Of a stretch of 33,801 nucleotides of DNA, positions 33,401-33,801 are shown one piece after another. This stretch comes from Acidobacteriota bacterium. Lineage in GTDB: Bacteria; Acidobacteriota; Vicinamibacteria; Vicinamibacterales; UBA8438. Position 1 is the stretch's first letter; every line of letters begins with the position of its first letter. Both the position numbers and the translations under genes were made by a program. The DNA lies in the NCBI GenBank assembly GCA_002712885.1, contig PAUN01000064.1, positions 55,452 through 89,252 on the forward strand, in the 5' to 3' direction. The notes below the pieces were generated by a model that did not search any database, had not been told where the DNA came from, and worked only from the letters and a program-made list of their open reading frames with translations.

Positions 33401-33460
33401 CCAGCCGGGTTCCCATGACTGGTCTGGGGCGGACCCGGCTGGACCATATCCGGCCCCAGA
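33401..33460 (-). promoter_or_regulatory. Structured leader of the Kor operon (hairpin or pseudoknot)
   Basis: CCAGCCGGGT (33401-33410) pairs perfectly with ACCCGGCTGG (33433-33442), 10 bp. TCTGGGGC (33423-33430), inside that loop, pairs perfectly with GCCCCAGA (33453-33460), 8 bp, outside it. The two stems interlock as an H-type pseudoknot, or compete as alternative hairpins. Both lie between the predicted transcription start (near 33508) and the CBS ATG at 33378. I do not recognise a known riboswitch class. Confidence 0.4.
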
Positions 33461-33514
33461 TCCCTCGAACGTTACCACTCCTGAATGGGCGGAACAAGGG
33501 CCAGGTAGCGCGTC

Positions 33515-33544
33515 CTTATAGCGTACATCGGCACCTGGGCCCAA
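33515..33544 (-). promoter_or_regulatory. Candidate promoter of the Kor operon
   Basis: On the minus strand, TTGGGC (plus coordinates 33539-33544) and TATAAG (33515-33520) are separated by 18 bases. TATAAG matches five of six bases of the -10 consensus. Transcription would begin near 33508, leaving a leader of about 130 bases before ATG 33378. Confidence 0.4.
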
Positions 33545-33595
33545 CGCTTAGCATCCGATCAGCTTCCGCGGAGGCCTTGCCGATCCGGCGAACGG

Positions 33596-33601
33596 TATAA
33601 T
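33596..33601 (+). promoter_or_regulatory. Consensus -10 box (TATAAT) for the third PDLQGIW gene
   Basis: A perfect TATAAT lies 29 bases before ATG 33631, which gives a leader of about 23 bases containing the Shine-Dalgarno sequence GGAAGGGA. The best -35-like hexamer, TTGCCG at 33577-33582, is too close (13-base spacer), so an activator or extended contacts may be needed. Confidence 0.5.
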
Positions 33602-33630
33602 CGGGCGTCGAACGGAAGGGATGTCTCCAA

Positions 33631-33801
33631 ATGATTCGAGTGGATGTGACCGTGCTGGTCGCGAGTGTGTGTCTTGCGTTGGTGGCTCCGGTTGCCGCTC
33701 AAACGGACACGGCCTGGCTCAAGACGCCGCACGGTGACCCTGACATCCAGGGTCTGTTTACGTTCAGAACGCTCACGCCATTGCAGCGTCCGGTCATTGA
33801 C
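33631..33801 (+). CDS. Third PDLQGIW-family exported protein, 3' end beyond the window
   Basis: The first 57 codons are present and run off the window edge. A signal peptide (MIRVDVTVLVASVCLALVAPVAAQ) is followed by HGDPDIQGLFTFRTLTPLQRP. This is the family's opening block with I for L and LF for IW compared with the genes at 2771 and 27317. GGAAGGGA about ten bases upstream supports the ATG. The function is unknown. Confidence 0.8.
   Translation, partial: MIRVDVTVLVASVCLALVAPVAAQTDTAWLKTPHGDPDIQGLFTFRTLTPLQRPVID

Noticed and set aside
32677-33600. A 307-codon plus-strand frame opposite korA and the CBS gene
   Set aside because: It covers the start of two well-supported genes antisense, shows no motif, and has codon use typical of a shadow frame.
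1-33801. CRISPR arrays, insertion sequences, prophage, tRNA or rRNA genes
   Set aside because: I found no regularly spaced repeats, transposase motifs, phage proteins or tRNA-like cloverleaf anywhere in the window.

Overview
The window is GC-rich, densely coded DNA with no RNA genes, phage genes, insertion sequences or CRISPR arrays that I can see. The gene mix suggests an Acidobacteriota chromosome, perhaps Vicinamibacteria-like. This is inferred from gene families, not from a marker gene. The supporting families are paired DUF1592/DUF1552 genes, periplasmic PQQ dehydrogenases, exported ankyrin proteins, GH92, and a PDLQGIW protein family of unknown function. About two thirds of the genes carry Sec, Tat or lipoprotein export signals.

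Layout. 1-5000: the 3' part of a PQQ dehydrogenase, a cytosolic cyclophilin, a minus-strand PDLQGIW protein, and a lipoprotein of the cyclase (kynurenine formamidase-like) family. 5144-10477: cassette A, made of DUF1592 diheme cytochrome, DUF1552 Tat protein and exported ankyrin protein. 10607-13328 (minus): a Sel1-repeat protein followed by a second PQQ dehydrogenase. 13426-16488: an exported metallo-hydrolase, a SpoIIE-type phosphatase and a zinc-free MDR oxidoreductase. 16670-21920: cassette B, with the same three families as A but with the ankyrin gene first. 22383-26406: a sugar operon of TIM-barrel isomerase/epimerase-like protein, GH92 mannosidase and a class B3-like metallo-beta-lactamase-fold protein with Gln at the first metal position. 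27317-28384: a second PDLQGIW protein. 28395-33378 (minus): ketopantoate reductase, then a compact operon CBS - KorA - KorB - zinc-ribbon/CBS. 33631-end: the start of a third PDLQGIW protein.

How the genes may work together (inference). The exported PQQ dehydrogenases would oxidise sugars or alcohols in the periplasm. The DUF1592 proteins, with two CXXCH heme sites each, are candidate partners or electron acceptors, and each is translationally coupled to a Tat-exported DUF1552 protein. The best candidate for an undescribed system is the recurring trio ankyrin + DUF1592 + DUF1552, present twice in 17 kb with the same cyclic order but different ends. The minus-strand operon is separate cytoplasmic metabolism: a ferredoxin-dependent 2-oxoacid oxidoreductase bracketed by two related CBS-domain proteins, preceded by a leader that can fold into a hairpin or pseudoknot. 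Small-scale features include REP-like palindromes at 1983 and 29391, a 16-bp hairpin between convergent genes at 2718, and several TATAAT/TATACT boxes upstream of genes.
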